Assembly: GCF_002999335.1 (NCBI RefSeq)
Contig: NW_020312096.1
Location: 33,780 to 97,779, forward strand
Length of the DNA: 64,000 bases
Origin: Cyclospora cayetanensis
Taxonomy: Eukaryota > Apicomplexa > Conoidasida > Eucoccidiorida > Eimeriidae
Direction: 5' to 3'
Position numbers and translations under genes: made by a program
The notes under the pieces: generated by a model
The model's input: the letters and a program-made list of their open reading frames with translations, nothing else
Databases searched by the model: none
Told to the model about the DNA's origin: nothing
In this document: piece by piece, positions 19,528-32,700 of the stretch
Numbering within the stretch: the first letter of the stretch is position 1
Layout of the letters: each line of letters opens with the position of its first letter

Positions 19528-21871
19528 TTACCATTCGTATTGGTTGGTTAGCGCGAGCGCGTAGGCCAAAGCCACCTTATCGAAAGGTGTGCAGCCACAT
19601 TCGTCTAAATACGGCTGCAGGGTGGGCGCCAGAGGGGCACCGGGGCTGATTCCGCGCTCTTCGGCTGCAGCCGCTGCAAGCGACATCTGCTCCTGCAGCG
19701 TGAGGGGAAGCTTCAGGCAGTCATAGACGTGCAGCGCTAGGCGTGCGATGACGCCAGAGTAATCCCGCGACAGTCCGTCAATAGGGCCAAAGGCGTTGTT
19801 GCCTTGGGGAGACAACAGCACCGCGCGCAGGTACGACGCAATTCTTTTACAGAGGGGCATATTCATGGCAGAGCGAGCGCGCAGGCGGGGAGGGGAGGGG
19901 GGATAAGAAGAGAGGCGGGCAGGCAGGACCATGGAAAGCGACAAAGGGAAACGCTAGGCGGCACAAAATTATGTTCCACGCATGCACAACGGACGGGGGC
20001 TTTCGTATCGGTTGCAGCCGTCGGGCGGCGCCGAAGGCTGCAGGCGAGACGAAAGGCTACGCAAGAAAGGCACTGGACGCAAGGTGTACAGACACCTGGA
20101 GAAGGAGGAGGAGAGGCTGAGAGAATACAGCAGTCTTTGCTGGCTGGGCTACCTGTAGCGTCTCCTACTCCTAGGAGTGCCAAACAGAGGGCCATGTTGC
20201 AGGCAGTGGGCACACGCCAGCGCTGCGGAAGAGAGACAGAGAGAAACAAAGAAAGAAGAGGGAAAGCACCAGCGAAACAAAATTTTGACAACCGCAGGAC
20301 CATTTTGCAGCCGCAGAACGATTACGGGAGAGTAGTGTCTAGCTATGGGGGCTGAAACCTTTGGAACGTGCGATCAGTGCTACAGGCTTCGGGCTGTACA
20401 TGCAGGTTGGCCTCGATGTGTTCAAGAAGCGTCGGCAGCAGGTGGTAGGACCGATACTCCAATGCCGTTAAAGCATAAAGCAATCTTGGCACCATCTCGG
20501 GCTGCACAGACATTCAGGCACCCCCTCCCCGCCATTAAATGCCGTTCGCCGTACATTTAGAAACCCCACAACATCAAAGGCTCAAGAACGCTCCCATCCT
20601 GATTGTCATGAACCGTGAATCTATGGCCCTATTACCTCTATCTGGGCTTTGCGTTCGATGAGGTCATACACCAGAAACTTGAAACTCGGGAGCGAGTGGA
20701 TCCGCTGCTTGTCGCGTGGAGCCCTACCGTGCACCACAATGCAGAAACTATGAGAGCTTTGGACTGAAGCTGCCAGGTGCACTGACTGGAAGGAAGACTT
20801 TGGATTACGCAGCTTCCGTAAATACGTGCCGCCACAAAGCTTGCAGCCATCACTCAGCGAAGCGCCTTGCTTAATCCGGGTTCTCGGGGTGAACAGGAGG
20901 AGAGGCACACGCGGCAGTAGCCTTGTGCATGCATATTTTGCTAAGAGGTCTGCGGCAATACCAATTTGCGCGTTCGTGAGGACACGTACCAGAAAGAGTT
21001 GAAGCCAAAGACATTGCCTAATTGGCAGAAACACCGGACCAACCACCCGTAATCGGGTTCATCCTCAAGCCGGATATACTTCCTGTACAGCCTGAACAAT
21101 ACACGACACGACAGCGCTACTAATTGTGCAGTGCGTAGGCCCGTTCGTACAGCGTTTCGCAGTGTACGGGTAGCTGAAAGGCGTCTGGAGGGGGTTCAAT
21201 CAGCGCAGAGCCAGACGAAATAGATTAGAGATTAAGTTAAGAGTTTTGCGCCTACTTGATGATGGAGCGAGGATTCGAGTTGGCCTTGTTCAGTTTCTCA
21301 TGGAAGTAGGTACTCAACTCCTCGGGTGGACGGGAAGAGAAGATCTTTGGCACATACCACAAACTCGGAATGAGAGCTAAGATGCTTGCTACACATCGAC
21401 CCTAGGGGACCCGTAGCTTTTAGATGTAAACCAGGTTCTCTATAATGTAGTAGTAGTGGATGCTATTAAATAGGCTGGCCCTGAAGAGAGGTTGTTTTTT
21501 GGAGCTTTGAACATTACCTTGATCCGTCGAAGGCGCCGCGGTAGAAACTCGGCATCGTACAGTCGGGTGTACTGTTGGGCTGCTGCAACAGCTGACAAGG
21601 AAGCAGCTCCCCTACGCCATTCTGCTGTGGCTGCTGTTGCGGTTGAAGCTGCTGGTGTTGCTGTTGCAGCGAGTACTGCTGTCCGTCGAGACGCGGGATG
21701 CGAAACAAGGGACTTGCGATGGAAAGCTGCCGCAGAATCTCCTGCTGCAGATGGATGGCTGTAGTTACGGCAGTGGCTCCCGCTGTTGATCCTCTCCCAC
21801 GTGGAGTAGGAAGTGGGAAGATCTTGCATGCGCACAGGCCGCAGGATACGGCGGGCCTTTGGCAGCAACAT
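19528..21871 (-). CDS. Helical-repeat (heptatricopeptide-like) mitochondrial protein
   Basis: The minus-strand start is ATG 21871. Clear exons are 21871-21518, 21401-21256, 21184-21047, one from 21017 (acceptor CAATTAG), one ending 20636, 20501-20359, and a terminal exon from 19847 to the TAA at 19528-19530. The N-terminus (MLLPKARRILRPVRM, later HRKSLVSHPASRR) is basic and presequence-like. The body consists of paired helices such as NAQIGIAADLLAKYACTRLL and EMVPRLLYALTALEYRSYHL, then LPTLLEHIEANL, the pattern of the OPR/HPR repeats of RNA-binding proteins common in apicomplexan mitochondria. No C-terminal RAP domain is seen; the end reads VALAYALALTNQYEW. The part between 20860 and 20640 is unresolved. 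An extra exon near 20235-20150 (VPTACNMALCLALLG) may belong. A role in mitoribosome or mitochondrial RNA biology is inferred. Confidence 0.65.
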
Positions 21872-22374
21872 GCTGACTAGATCCTATTGCCCACAAACAC
21901 TAAATCTGATAAACTTTGTTGTGTGTGTGGAGTAGGGCTAGGCATTGCAGTTTAGTAAATTTAAATTCAAAGAGAGCACATTTGGAATCATGGAGTGCAG
22001 GGTTGCCTGTTCCATGGGAGTCGATGTGTGTGTACGTTGGCAGGAAACTCGGTGGTTAGGACGAGCACTCTGGAGTCTCAATTTTCACGGTCATACAATT
22101 AAAAAGGAACCAAAGATATTAAAGTGTAGTATTTATCCTTTTGATCAGTTAAGGGGCCGTTGGGTAGAAGGGAAGAGGCTGGTCCTGCCTCCGCTTGCGC
22201 ATGCAGCATGCCGTTCAACTCTCTAGGGCTGTGTGTCGGGTGGGTAGGATTTGCCGGACTGCTCCCAGTATGGGTCCTCCCCGCACCTTGCAGTCTTCTC
22301 GCACATCCCTCTGCCATTCTTGCTTCCCCTTTCTTCCTCCTGTACGTTTCCCGACTGTGTCTGCTCGCCGCAAG

Positions 22375-24118
22375 ATGGCTGCGGAACGAGACTCGTCGTC
22401 CCCCCCTGCTGCCCTGCGGGGCCCTTGGGATGCGCGATATGCGGACCCCTTGACCCGCAAGCCACACGTCATGCCTCATACGACGGAATACTACAGCAAG
22501 TGCATGCTGGGAGGCGTGCTCTCTTGCGGCCTGACGCACACCGCAGTCTGCCCAGTAGACGTCGTGAAGTGCAAGATGCAAGTGTATCCAGACAAGTACA
22601 GGGGTCTGATCTCGGGTTTCAAGACGGTCTTGGGGGAGGAAGGAGCTGCGGGCCTGCGTCTCGGATGGGCTCCAACGTTCATTGGTTACAGTATGCAGGG
22701 CATGGTGAAGTTCGGTATGTACGAGTTTTTCAAGGATTTCTACGGCAACCTTTTTGGTGAAGAGACATATGCCAAGAACAAGGGCGCTGTTTGGCTGGCT
22801 GCTTCCGCTTCCGCCGAACTGTTTGCCGATGTGGCTCTCTGCCCAATGGAGATGGTCAAAGTCAAGGTGCAAACAAGTCCTCAAGGATCATGGCCTACCA
22901 GCCTTCTGCCAGCAACCAGCAAAATGCTTCAAATGAGACGCGATACCAAATTTCCGGTAAGATCATAGAACCCGCATGTCGGCCCCTCCCCCCTTCCTAC
23001 CGCCGCAGCAGGTTGCGGGATCTTGCGCCCTCAGAGACCCTCCCCACCTACTCAATTCTTTTCAGCCATTCACAACTATCTACATGTGCATGCACACTTG
23101 GGCGGATACTTGCACACGCGAAAGCTCATAATCCCTGAGACTCCCTTGGTGCGTCTCTCTTGCAGTTTGGGTCCGTGGTTCCTCTGTGGAGCCGACAAAT
23201 CCCTTACACGATGGCCAAGTTCTACTTCTTCGAGAAAGTCGTCCAGATGTTTTATGATAAGGTCTTCACGCAGCCGAAGGAAACCTACGGCAAAGGGACT
23301 CAGCTGGGCATTACATTTGCATCCGGTAAGATGGCTTCTGTAAGGGCCCGTGAAAAGGCGTGGCGGCCTGAGCGAGGTCTTTATCGAGCATAGCCAAGAT
23401 GGCACAGCGAAGAAGGGTGTACTGGGAGGCTGGCTATACAGAACCACTCCACCTATTCGCGCGTGCCCTATCTGGAGAGGCGCTTCAATTTGCACACAAA
23501 TGGATGTCTCTACGCATGGTCTACGTGTGTGTTTGCGCCTTCCTACAGGGTATATGGCAGGCGTCATCTGTGCGGTCGTGTCGCACCCCGCAGACTCCCT
23601 GGTGTCTCTCATGGGGAAGGCTGAAAACAAAGGCAAAGGGTGAGTGAGAGCTATGGGGGTGTTTTGGGTCGTGCGTCGTGCTGATAGAGGAGTGCCGTGT
23701 CATGTAAAAGAGGGATGCAGGCTTTGTGCCTAGTGGCACGGTCAGAGGAGAGGCCTGGCTCTGGGGTGTTGCGATTCAGATTTGGACAAATGGCAAGGGA
23801 GATGGGATACACTAAATTGTTCACCAAAGGGCTGGGCACTCGGGTGCTGATGATCGGCACGCTCACTGGTCTTCAGTGGTGGATCTACGACACATTTAAG
23901 GTAAATCTCGAATCTGAGTGTGCGCTCCTTATATTTCTGTGACTCTCGGTAGGGGTCCTTGATGCAGCGCAAGGAGAGGCGCGGTGTAGAGGCCACAGCC
24001 GCAAGCGCTAATCACTACTGAGTGTGCCTATGAAGCTGTAACTTTGACACCTGTGCGTTGCGTTCAGTCTGCCATGGGAATGGGCACCACTGGTGGAGGA
24101 TCCGCTAAAAAGAACTAG
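22375..24118 (+). CDS. Mitochondrial phosphate carrier (SLC25A3/MIR1 type)
   Basis: Five exons, 22375-22956, 23166-23325, 23549-23639, 23780-23900 and 24068-24118, give 334 residues. The three carrier signatures are PVDVVKCKMQ (residue 60), PMEMVKVKVQ (157) and PADSLVSLMG (261). The flanking sequence (YRGLISGFKTVLGEEGAAGL, VPLWSRQIPYTMAKFYFFEK, GTRVLMIGTLTGLQWWIYD) is the phosphate-carrier subfamily pattern. The protein imports inorganic phosphate with protons across the inner mitochondrial membrane for ATP synthesis. I chose the ATG at 22375 because carrier homology begins shortly after it. The frame is open upstream to 22195, but that part looks like pyrimidine-rich leader. An N-terminal extension cannot be excluded. 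All splice sites are GT-AG and in phase. Confidence 0.93.
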
Positions 24119-25677
24119 GATGCGCAATACGAGAATTTTGTAATTTAACCTCAACTGGATTATGTGTAGCAGACGCTACAGCAGCTGGGGGCGCAGATGC
24201 GGGGTTAGAGTGTCTAGACACCTGCGATGCGGTCCGCTGTCTCAAACGGGCAATTACTCTGGCGGGCCCTTCATGCTGGCGGTCCCCTCTTTCGTAGACA
24301 GCTCTTTCCTTCATGCCTTGCGTATTGGTCAAGCTCGCTTTTCTTCTTGGGCAGTGCATCGTTCGCTGAGTGATTTTCAAAGCGAGGCGCCCAAAGGGCC
24401 TGGGCAATAAGCCCATCATCAAACAGAGGCAGGGGGCCAAAATTGAGATGCGAATGCATCGCACGCGAGAGCCAGAGTGCAAATAGACTTCAGCAAATGG
24501 CAGAAACAAGAGACCCAAAGGAGCTTCGATACTCCATTTAGCGAGCATACAGCGGGGAGGCAATCAGATCAATGTATTCATGGGGAAACGCCCGCGGGAG
24601 AGCCCCTCAGGTTCTTGTGTCATCAATATCTCTGGAGTTTCGGCGTCTTTCTCCCCAACGTGCCTGTAAATCGGTGCGGGAAACCCTCTACTCTTGCGAG
24701 CACACTTCGAGGAAACGTTGACGCTTCTGGGTTCAGTGTGTACGTGCTTGCATGGATGTTCTCCTTGTCGAGGCGATCCAATACTTGAAACTCGTAATCT
24801 GCCTCGGCAGGAGCATCTGGTGTCTTAATTATCTATAGTTGCAGTGTGGTGGCAGATTGATATGGGCTCCTACCGAGAGCAGTCTAGCCAAATGTGCGAT
24901 ACGTGCAAGGAACACAAGGCAGATCGACGCTGGAGACTCCGCACTGTAGGCCTGCCGGAGGCTGCAAAGAATAAGGGGCTGCTGAGGGTTTCCAGTGTGC
25001 AGGTTCCGTACACAGATTAGCGCGAGTGCCCGTCACCAGCGCGCAGTGTGGTAGCATGCAATCGAGCACAAAGGCTCACGCAATTTGGTAGCCAGGTACA
25101 TAGAAGAAATAAACCGAGAGTCATAGGAAAAAGCGGTAGTGAGTGAATAGTGAGTGCAGCCTCACACACGCACACCTGTCAGCGAGTCCTTGCAGTTCAC
25201 CTGGAGGGTATGGGTGTTGCTGCGCCTGTAGACACTGCAGCCAGGCGTTCAAACAGCAAGTTTCAAAAGAATTTGGTTTAGCACGCGTGGAAGCTTAAAC
25301 TTTGGCGTCTTGTACTAGAGCATTATTTGAATTGCTTCTTCAAATTACTTGCATGCAGTCGGGCCCCAAGGACCCCGTTGCGGCGATGCTGATCGCCTCA
25401 GAAGTTTGTCGGTTTCGTACGACCTCCAGCACACTCCTTTTTCAAGCCCTGTACATTGTATCCAATGTGCTGTCATGTGAACTCTAAGGCTCCATCTTTC
25501 AGAGCCTAATTCAAGTTTCTGTGTGGCCAATGGCGCATTGATGTCTTTTGTGGGCTGCGCTAGCGCAGCAGGAACACCAACAAAAACGCCATCCAATAGG
25601 TTTCTGTAACTTTACACTCGCGTGGACCATCAGGGGCATCTAGGCGCAGCACCCGTCCCCCTCTTGTGCAGCCCATT
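24119..25677. other. Intergenic, about 1.55 kb, no gene seen
   Basis: Both strands carry only short frames of mixed composition. No repeat or RNA gene was recognised. The last 100 bases are presumably the leader of the TAF9-like gene. Confidence 0.55.
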
Positions 25678-27970
25678 ATGTCGTGGCAGCAGCAGTTACA
25701 GCTGCAGCAGCTGCCTCAAATGCAGCAGCAGCACCAACAGCCACAAGTGCAGCAGCAGCACCAACCGCCACAAGTGCAGCAGCAACACCTGCAGCAAAGT
25801 TTCCAGCAGCAGCCGGCACGGAGCCACTGGGGCGAACAACAACAGCAATCATGGGGTGTTGAGCAGCAGTGGCAGCAGCAGCAGCAGCAGCAGCAGTTGC
25901 TACAGCAGCCTCTGTCCCACCAAGTCGCTGTAGCAGGTCTTGCTTCCTGGCATCCCCCACCGCTACCGCAACAGCAGCCGCCTCTCTTGCAGCAGCAGCA
26001 GCAGCACACTCCACATCTCCTGCAGCAGCAGCAGCAGCACCAGCCTCTGCCGCAAGTAGGCCTTCAGCATCACCCTCTGCCGCAAGTAGGCCTCCCACAC
26101 CAGCCAATTCTGCACCAGCCAATTCTGCACCAGCCACTGCTGCAGCAGCCACTGCTGCAGCAGCCTGCAGTGCAGCAGCAAGTGTTCGTACAGCAGCAGC
26201 AGCAGCCAGGCCCGCTGCAGGCCAAGCCTTTGGTGGCTTCACAGTCTTTTCAGCCCCCTTTGCAGGGATGTCTTCCAAGCTCTTCTTCCGTTCTCACGAC
26301 GGGAAGCCTCGAGGCGGACTGGACCAAGCATGCGCAGCAACAGCAGGCACAAGTTCATCGCCAGCAGCAACCCCAGCAGCAACTCCAGCAGCAGCCCGTG
26401 CACGCCTCAAGAAGCACCTCAGTACGAGGCTTCGAAGATCAACAGAAACAGGAACAACCGCGTGTGTCCAACGGCGCCTGTGCTCCTGCCGCTGCTGCGA
26501 GCGTGCCACTGCTGTTTGTGCTGCTGCTTCTTTTCCATGCGCCGTTGTCTGCAGCAGCTGCTGTCGACGCCTTCGCGGCTGGGTTTGTTTGCAGGAGTCG
26601 CGAGTGGAACGCAAGTCGAGGCAGCCGCAGGCCCCTCCCCCCCCCCGACAGCAGCTGGCGGGGCGCATGCGCCCAGTGTGGCACCTCTGGCTTCCTCTGC
26701 GCAAGTAGAACCCCCAAGTAGAAGCTCTGCAACGGAGGATGCTGCCACAGTCTCACCCTCGTCCTCGAGCTCCCGTAGCTGCGTGGACAGTCGGGGAGGC
26801 GTCGAGGTCGTTCCGCAAGTGCAGCAGCTCTTGCAACAGCTGCTGTTGCAAGCGGGCTGCGAGGAGCAGCTGGAGCCGCAGGTGCTCCCCCTGCTCGTGG
26901 ACTTGTTTCAGCGTAAGAGGCGTAGAATCGCGCATGCAAGCACATGTGTGAACGGCAGTTTTTCTCCGCGAGAGGAAGCCCTCGCCGAGGGTACCTTCGG
27001 CGCGAGGGCTGGGCTCTTACGGAGGGGTGCCGGATGAGAGCTACGGCGTTCAATCTCCTTTTCGTGTGTGCAGGGGAGTCACTGCGCATTTTGTATGCGG
27101 CAGCAGAAATAATGGACTACAGGGCTACCGGAGTGGCGCAGGAGAGGCAGCAACGTGGTCTGGCGCTTCAAAGAAGTGGCCTTTCATTGCAGGTGCCTCC
27201 GCACCCCAGGGGGCACCCCTTGCGGATTGACGAAGGCGACGCCGCTGCTGCGTTGCAGGAGTATCTCCAGCTCGAGGCACCACAGTCTTCGTCCACGCAA
27301 GTAAGAGGGGGGCGATTTGCACATCCGAAGCTCCACGGGAACCCTCAGGGCGATAGACGGGTGCAGGCGCAAACACAGGGGAGAGCACTCTTTTTGAACG
27401 CCTTTTTTGCGATTCGTGGTACTTTCGGACTTGTGGAGTAGAGGCGCGATCCGGCGTAGGCATGTCTGCGCAAACAACTCTCTCTCTGTGTGCATATATG
27501 TACGTACACATGTGTTTGCTCACGGGCGACAGGATTTGCAGCGTCTCTCTCGCCTCGCCAACACGTTGACGTTCAGCAGCTCGGCTGCAGATTTGCTGCA
27601 GCAAAACCGTTTGAGCGCAGCCGCTTGCGCAGCGCTGGACGAAGACAGCGACGTCGCTTCAGCAGCGGCTGCCGCTGCCGCTGCTGCTGCTCCGGCCGGG
27701 GGTGGAGGGGCTCCCTTTGGCAGGAAGAATCTTCTAGGAAGTGTGCCTTCAGGCCTTCCTCCGTATCTCCCCGAGGACGTTAATGCTTGTACGCTCATGC
27801 CTCCGTGGTCCCTTACGCTTGAAGATAAGGAAAGGCAGCCTACACTTCCTCCAACTGGGTGAGTAGGCCGTTCAAGGAACAACACTCGCCCTTACGCCTT
27901 CCTGGGCTGTGCCGACCCTAGCGTCTATCTCAACCGCGCATGCAGGCGGCTCTCCGGCGGGTTCGTTTAG
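25678..27970 (+). CDS. TAF9-like TFIID subunit with poly-Gln N-terminus
   Basis: Proposed exons 25678-26461, 26595-26912, 27074-27132, 27193-27300, 27533-27858 and 27946-27970 sum to 539 residues. The first 260 residues are Gln/Pro/Leu-rich low-complexity sequence. The histone fold follows: VQQLLQQLLLQAGCEEQLEP, then QVLPLLVDLFQ, joined across the intron to ESLRILYAAAEIMDYRATG, and PLRIDEGDAAAALQEYL. This matches the TAF9 order 'L..G...YEP.V...LLEF...Y...IL.DA......IDADDV..A'. Downstream DLQRLSRLANTL and GLPPYLPEDVNACTLMPPWS recall the conserved TAF9 C-terminal region. TAF9 pairs with TAF6 in TFIID and SAGA-type complexes. The 3' end is uncertain: the frame 27909-28211 is also coding-like. 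Intron 27133-27192 is a multiple of three and could be retained. Confidence 0.68.
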
Positions 27971-28395
27971 AAGAGGCCTTGCCGGCGCCGTGGAAGACGA
28001 CTTTTGCGACCTCCCCTCACCGGGGCCAGAGGCGTTCATAGATTCATCCTCTGTAGTATTTAGCGCTATGGCTGAAAGTTTGAGTACCACGACTTCGCGT
28101 GTGCCCCTCGAAAGCCTCGTACACGCCTGTAGCTCTCCTTTTGGCCCGGGTACAGTGCCTAGAAAACAGTTTCAATTCCACCGTTTACTAGCGAGCGTAG
28201 GCATGCACTAGTCGCGCCGCGGCGCCAACCACTTAGGCCCACCTGCGCAGCGTGCAGCTAAATGCTCTTGCACTGAGTGCGCGCTTACCTAGAACAAAAC
28301 AGGGCGAGGTCTCCTGAGCCTGCTAGGGTCGCTGTATAAGTTCGCGTCTGCTCTGCAGCGTGCTTCGGCAGCGCGTCGACTGCACATCCAGCTAG

Positions 28396-28435
28396 CATTG
28401 TGCTCCTAAAGTTAGCTGTCTTTAGGAGCACAATG
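28396..28435. repeat. Perfect 16-bp inverted repeat (hairpin)
   Basis: Arms CATTGTGCTCCTAAAG (28396-28411) and CTTTAGGAGCACAATG (28420-28435) are exact reverse complements around an 8-base loop. The element is outside recognised exons. Confidence 0.9.
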
Positions 28436-28726
28436 TAAAGTCTTCCGATATCGTTTGGCCAACGTAACATCGTTTCCTAAAATGCCTCTATATCGAAGCA
28501 GGAGATGGTCGTGTGGCGTATTCAGGCTCTGCTGAGGATTCAGGCCCACCAGTTGAGATACCGTCCACAAATCAGAATCAGACCAAGATTTTGCCACCAC
28601 GAGGGGCGTCGTTTTATGTTTTGCACCCGTGCGCATCCCTGAAAAGAAAGTCACGCCAATACAACTCGTGGTTGGCGTTTTATTCGCTGCTCCAACGCAT
28701 TCATTCACAGTGTGTCGTGCAGGATC

Positions 28727-28778
28727 GACGCAGCCCAGTCTTCACGATAGACGCAGCCCAGTCTTCACGATAGACGCA
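28727..28778. repeat. 23-bp tandem repeat, 2.25 copies
   Basis: Two identical 23-base units (28727-28749 and 28750-28772) beginning GACGCAGCCC are followed by six bases of a third. Confidence 0.9.
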
Positions 28779-29771
28779 TGAGCACTAGAGGCCTTCAGAA
28801 AATTATAAAGGCAAGACGGTGTAGGTTGGGCATCCAATTTTTCTATCGGGGGCGTTTTGTACGCCATTGTTTACTGGCCGGTAAGAAAGCAACATTAGAG
28901 CGTCCTCGGAAAACCAGTGCCATTCCTGTCCGTTTGAATCTCGCGTAAATATAATGTTCAGCGCATGCGCATGCGTATATCATGTGCAAACGATGATGCA
29001 TACGTATGTGAGTACAAGGTGTACACGTGAGTTACGAACGATTAGCAATGAGCAAGGATCAACTGCTAGTTTGGTTTGCTCCTGAATCACACCAAAACCG
29101 GCTCCCTTACGCTGAAACTCGCTGAGTGGTGCATATACAGCTAAGGCATCATCACCTCTGGCCCCAGAAGGGCTGCTAATATTGCTCTGAATCCAGCACT
29201 GCTGCAAAAAATAGCAATTCCTCGGTTTTGTCGAAGGGACTTGCCCGACTGCCTGGAGGCCCCTTGACCTCACACCTCTTCAAGGCTCTTGTCTACCCCG
29301 TTGCTCTAACTCCACGCAAAAAGCTTTGGGGGCTTGTGGAAATGCAATGTTGCAATTGAGCATGCACACCGAGGGTTCTCCTTTACTTCTTCACGGCTTT
29401 CACCCCAGCTTGGCCACATGAGTAACTAACAAGTCGAAACCGCTAAACGGGCAGAAAATCGGGTTCACAGCGTGCGCACCCTCGGGCACTATATTAGTGT
29501 ATTGTCTCAAAGCTCTCCTTCACACCATAGTTCTTATACATGTAAAAATCACAAACGAAAGGAGGATCAATGAAAAGCCAACTTTCAAAGGCTACTCGCA
29601 CCTTCTCAATTCCGTCATTCACAAGTGGCGCTGGTTGGAATAGTGCGCTCAACAAAACATTAGTACGATTTGGTCGCCTCTGTGAAGCCTGCATCCCCGA
29701 GTGCATTGCTGCTCAATCCGGGTTGCATGTAGACTTCAGGCTGTGCTCATGCGTAAAAACTCGTCTGCGGA

Positions 29772-32700
29772 TCATTGCGCGGAAGTCGATGAGTCTTGTG
29801 TTAAGATGGAAAAGTCATCTAGTTCCACCGACTTCTCGTCTTCCGCCGGAGGGGGGGCATCTTGCCATAACCATTCTGTTGAACGCGGTCGAAAGTGGAC
29901 AGCTGGCGGGTGTACAGCCAGGCTGTCATCCGCGAACATCCGCCGACGCCGTAGATCCATGAAGAGAATGACAATAAACCACACGGCCAGCATAGCCACA
30001 CGCGCATCTGTAGCCCATCGAGAGACGGCTGTCAATAATTGTGGACCGCCGGTCACTATCGGCTCTCGTGCAGTTGTTGGCATCCCTCCTACCTCTGCTA
30101 AACTGAGGTGACGTTCCTCAGATACACTAGAGGCCATTTGTGTCGTATAATACAAAAAGGAGTACTCCTTGGCCTTCTTGGGAGTCGTGATAGGCACCGC
30201 GCTCCCGGCTGTGCGAGATAATATAGAATTGTAATACGAAAGCTTGTACTCTGCACGCAATGTAAAAAAGCTATTTGTGGCGGCTGAGAAAACTGGTCCG
30301 ACGACAGATGGGGAATGCGCTTTGTCTGAATACTGCCTCCCCACCAGCAATGCGCATGATTAGATCCCAGTGCTCCTTTTGAACCGTCGAATTTAACATA
30401 TCCCACCCTCGCCCGGTAAAAGATCGCCCACCCTCGCACCCAAAGGAACAGCACGAAGCTCATGCGCAGTCTTACCTAAGTGTTGCCACTGAAGAAAATT
30501 TGCATAGTTGGCGTTCGGCTCTGAGAGTACATCACAAGACATGGCGTAAGCGCCCTGTCCTGCCCAAGTGATGTGGAATCCAGCTGCGTGAAAGGATTGC
30601 CAACAATCCATAGACGAAACGGGAATAAATGCTGTCATGCTGCTTTCGTGTTCGAGCAATGCTGCATCACGCAAGGCAGTCGCCAGAAGGAGAGCTGCAG
30701 AACGGCAAAAGCACAGCAGGTAGGGAGCCGTGGTGTGAGACAACTAAGGGAACGAGCGTTTACGGGTAGGTGGGGTACGAAGGAGCACGCATACACAAGC
30801 ACAACTGAAATTTGAAAGCAAGCACACACAGATCCTCAATCCATAGGTACCAGGTGCCCACCATGCTTTGCCCATATCTTTGGGCGACCTCATTGTCTAT
30901 CGCTCCTGCACTGCTGCATCAGCCACCTGTGCTACCCTTCCTAGGACGAAAAACCAATTGTAGACTGAGAGTCGTATATCCACAGTATAGGCCCAAAATG
31001 TAGAGAGGCAAGGCCTACATGCATATCCTTCACATTGAGAATCGACATACATACTGCGCGCAATGCAGCTGCCATCAGTAAGAATTGTGGCAGTTGCCAC
31101 TCCAAAGATGCGGGGGGGATCTCCCTTTGTTGTTGCTGCAAAGCAATCCGAACAGACAGCATAAAAGTGCCATAGGATGCAAATGGACGAGAGGGGTTGG
31201 TTTGAGCACACAGGGGGACATCAAGAAAAGCAATCTAGCACAAGAAAAAAGAGCGAGCGCCCTGTGCGAGAGAGGCGTGCATACAGCACGCTAATATAAT
31301 AGGCGAACTGGAGAGAAACGGGATAAGAGAGCCGATGGCGAAGTTATAAAAGAATACTCTTCATAGCTGTGCCTTTCGGAGACCGAGATGCGAACATAAT
31401 GTATGACCAGTAGACCCTTTGCAAAAAGACAGTGGTAGCAAACGTATGCGGAATATATTGACATTCCCATTTAGTTTCGGCACTTTGAAGCACCCAAGCG
31501 CACATGCGGGAGGTTCAGTTTTTGACACGTGCCAAAGACAAAAGCCATTCAACATGGAGGCGTAGGCCAGTATCAATACTGAAACATAAGCCACGAACTA
31601 CCCTTTCTTCTCCCCCTTCCTCGCCTTCTTTGGTGTCTCGCTTTGCGAACGCCTAGGTCAAAAAAAGTAAGCGAAACGCTCAAAGCCATTTAGAGACTTA
31701 CCGACAAAGCTCAATGTATCCGAGCCAAGTAGGCTAGGTGAGCAATCCACAGCCCCCTCACAGCTTTTTGCAACAAATGCATTCGCTGCATCCAGTAGAG
31801 AGGCGTCCGCCTCAGAAGCGCGTATCACCGTTATGGCCTCAGGCTCTTCGCGGAGGTCTGAACGCAGCATACAGCGACCACAATCCAGGGGAAAAACGTG
31901 CAACAAATACAGAAACACGCGTACACCTAAAACTTGATGAAGAAAAAGTGTTTATCCGTACATGCGCCACCCCCCATACCCATTAAGGCTTCCAGCCAAC
32001 TCACTGGGATCTGATATCTCAGCTAACACTTCAGGAAGGAGCTTACTCCCTAATGCGCAAACAAAGCAGTATGGTGAGAGAAGAAGCGTGTACGCACCAC
32101 AATCCAAAAGAACCAATGGAACACATATCAACTTCACATCCCTCAAACTTGGAATCTGGAAGCCTACACTGCCAACACGAACACAACTAACTACAACGCA
32201 AGTTCAGGGAGTGGTGATCTAGGGTTTACCGAGTTCGGCGCTTCGTGCCAAAGTATACGAGCTTGGCCCAGCATTATACGGTACCGGCACTTTCCACTGA
32301 ATCAGTGTACTTTTATATACAGCTTCGTCGTTTTTCCTGGTAGCGTCATCCTTCCTGGCAGTAAGACTGCCCTTCGAAGCACTCTCAGCCTCAGTAGAAG
32401 GCCCTGATGTATCCCTAAGCCCATTTTCCTCAACAAAGACACCACTCTTCGAAGCACTCTCAGCCTCAGTAGAAGAGCTTGACGGAGTCTTCGAGAGCTC
32501 TTGGTCGTCAGCAGAGACACCACTGTTCGAAGCATCCTTGGCCTCAGTAGAGGCCTCCAAAGGAGTCTTCACAGACTTTTCCGCCTCAACACCACTCTTC
32601 GAAGCACTCTCAGCCGCAGTGGAAGACAGCGCTTTTAAACTCGCTGTAGTCTCTGTAACCTCCGCCACCTTTGTCACAGCTGAGAAATCAGCTTTCAAAG

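Larger units (their letters stand above)
27971..29771. other. Intergenic, about 1.8 kb, with hairpin and tandem repeat
   Basis: Apart from the coding-like frame to 28211 (possible alternative 3' end of the TAF9-like gene), no gene is visible. The two structured elements are listed separately. Confidence 0.5.

Noticed and set aside
25676..26278. Ala/Val-rich minus-strand frame
   Set aside because: Antisense shadow of the poly-Gln exon of the TAF9-like gene.
27909..28211. Separate downstream gene after the TAF9-like gene
   Set aside because: The frame looks partly coding but starts inside the last intron; more likely an alternative 3' end.
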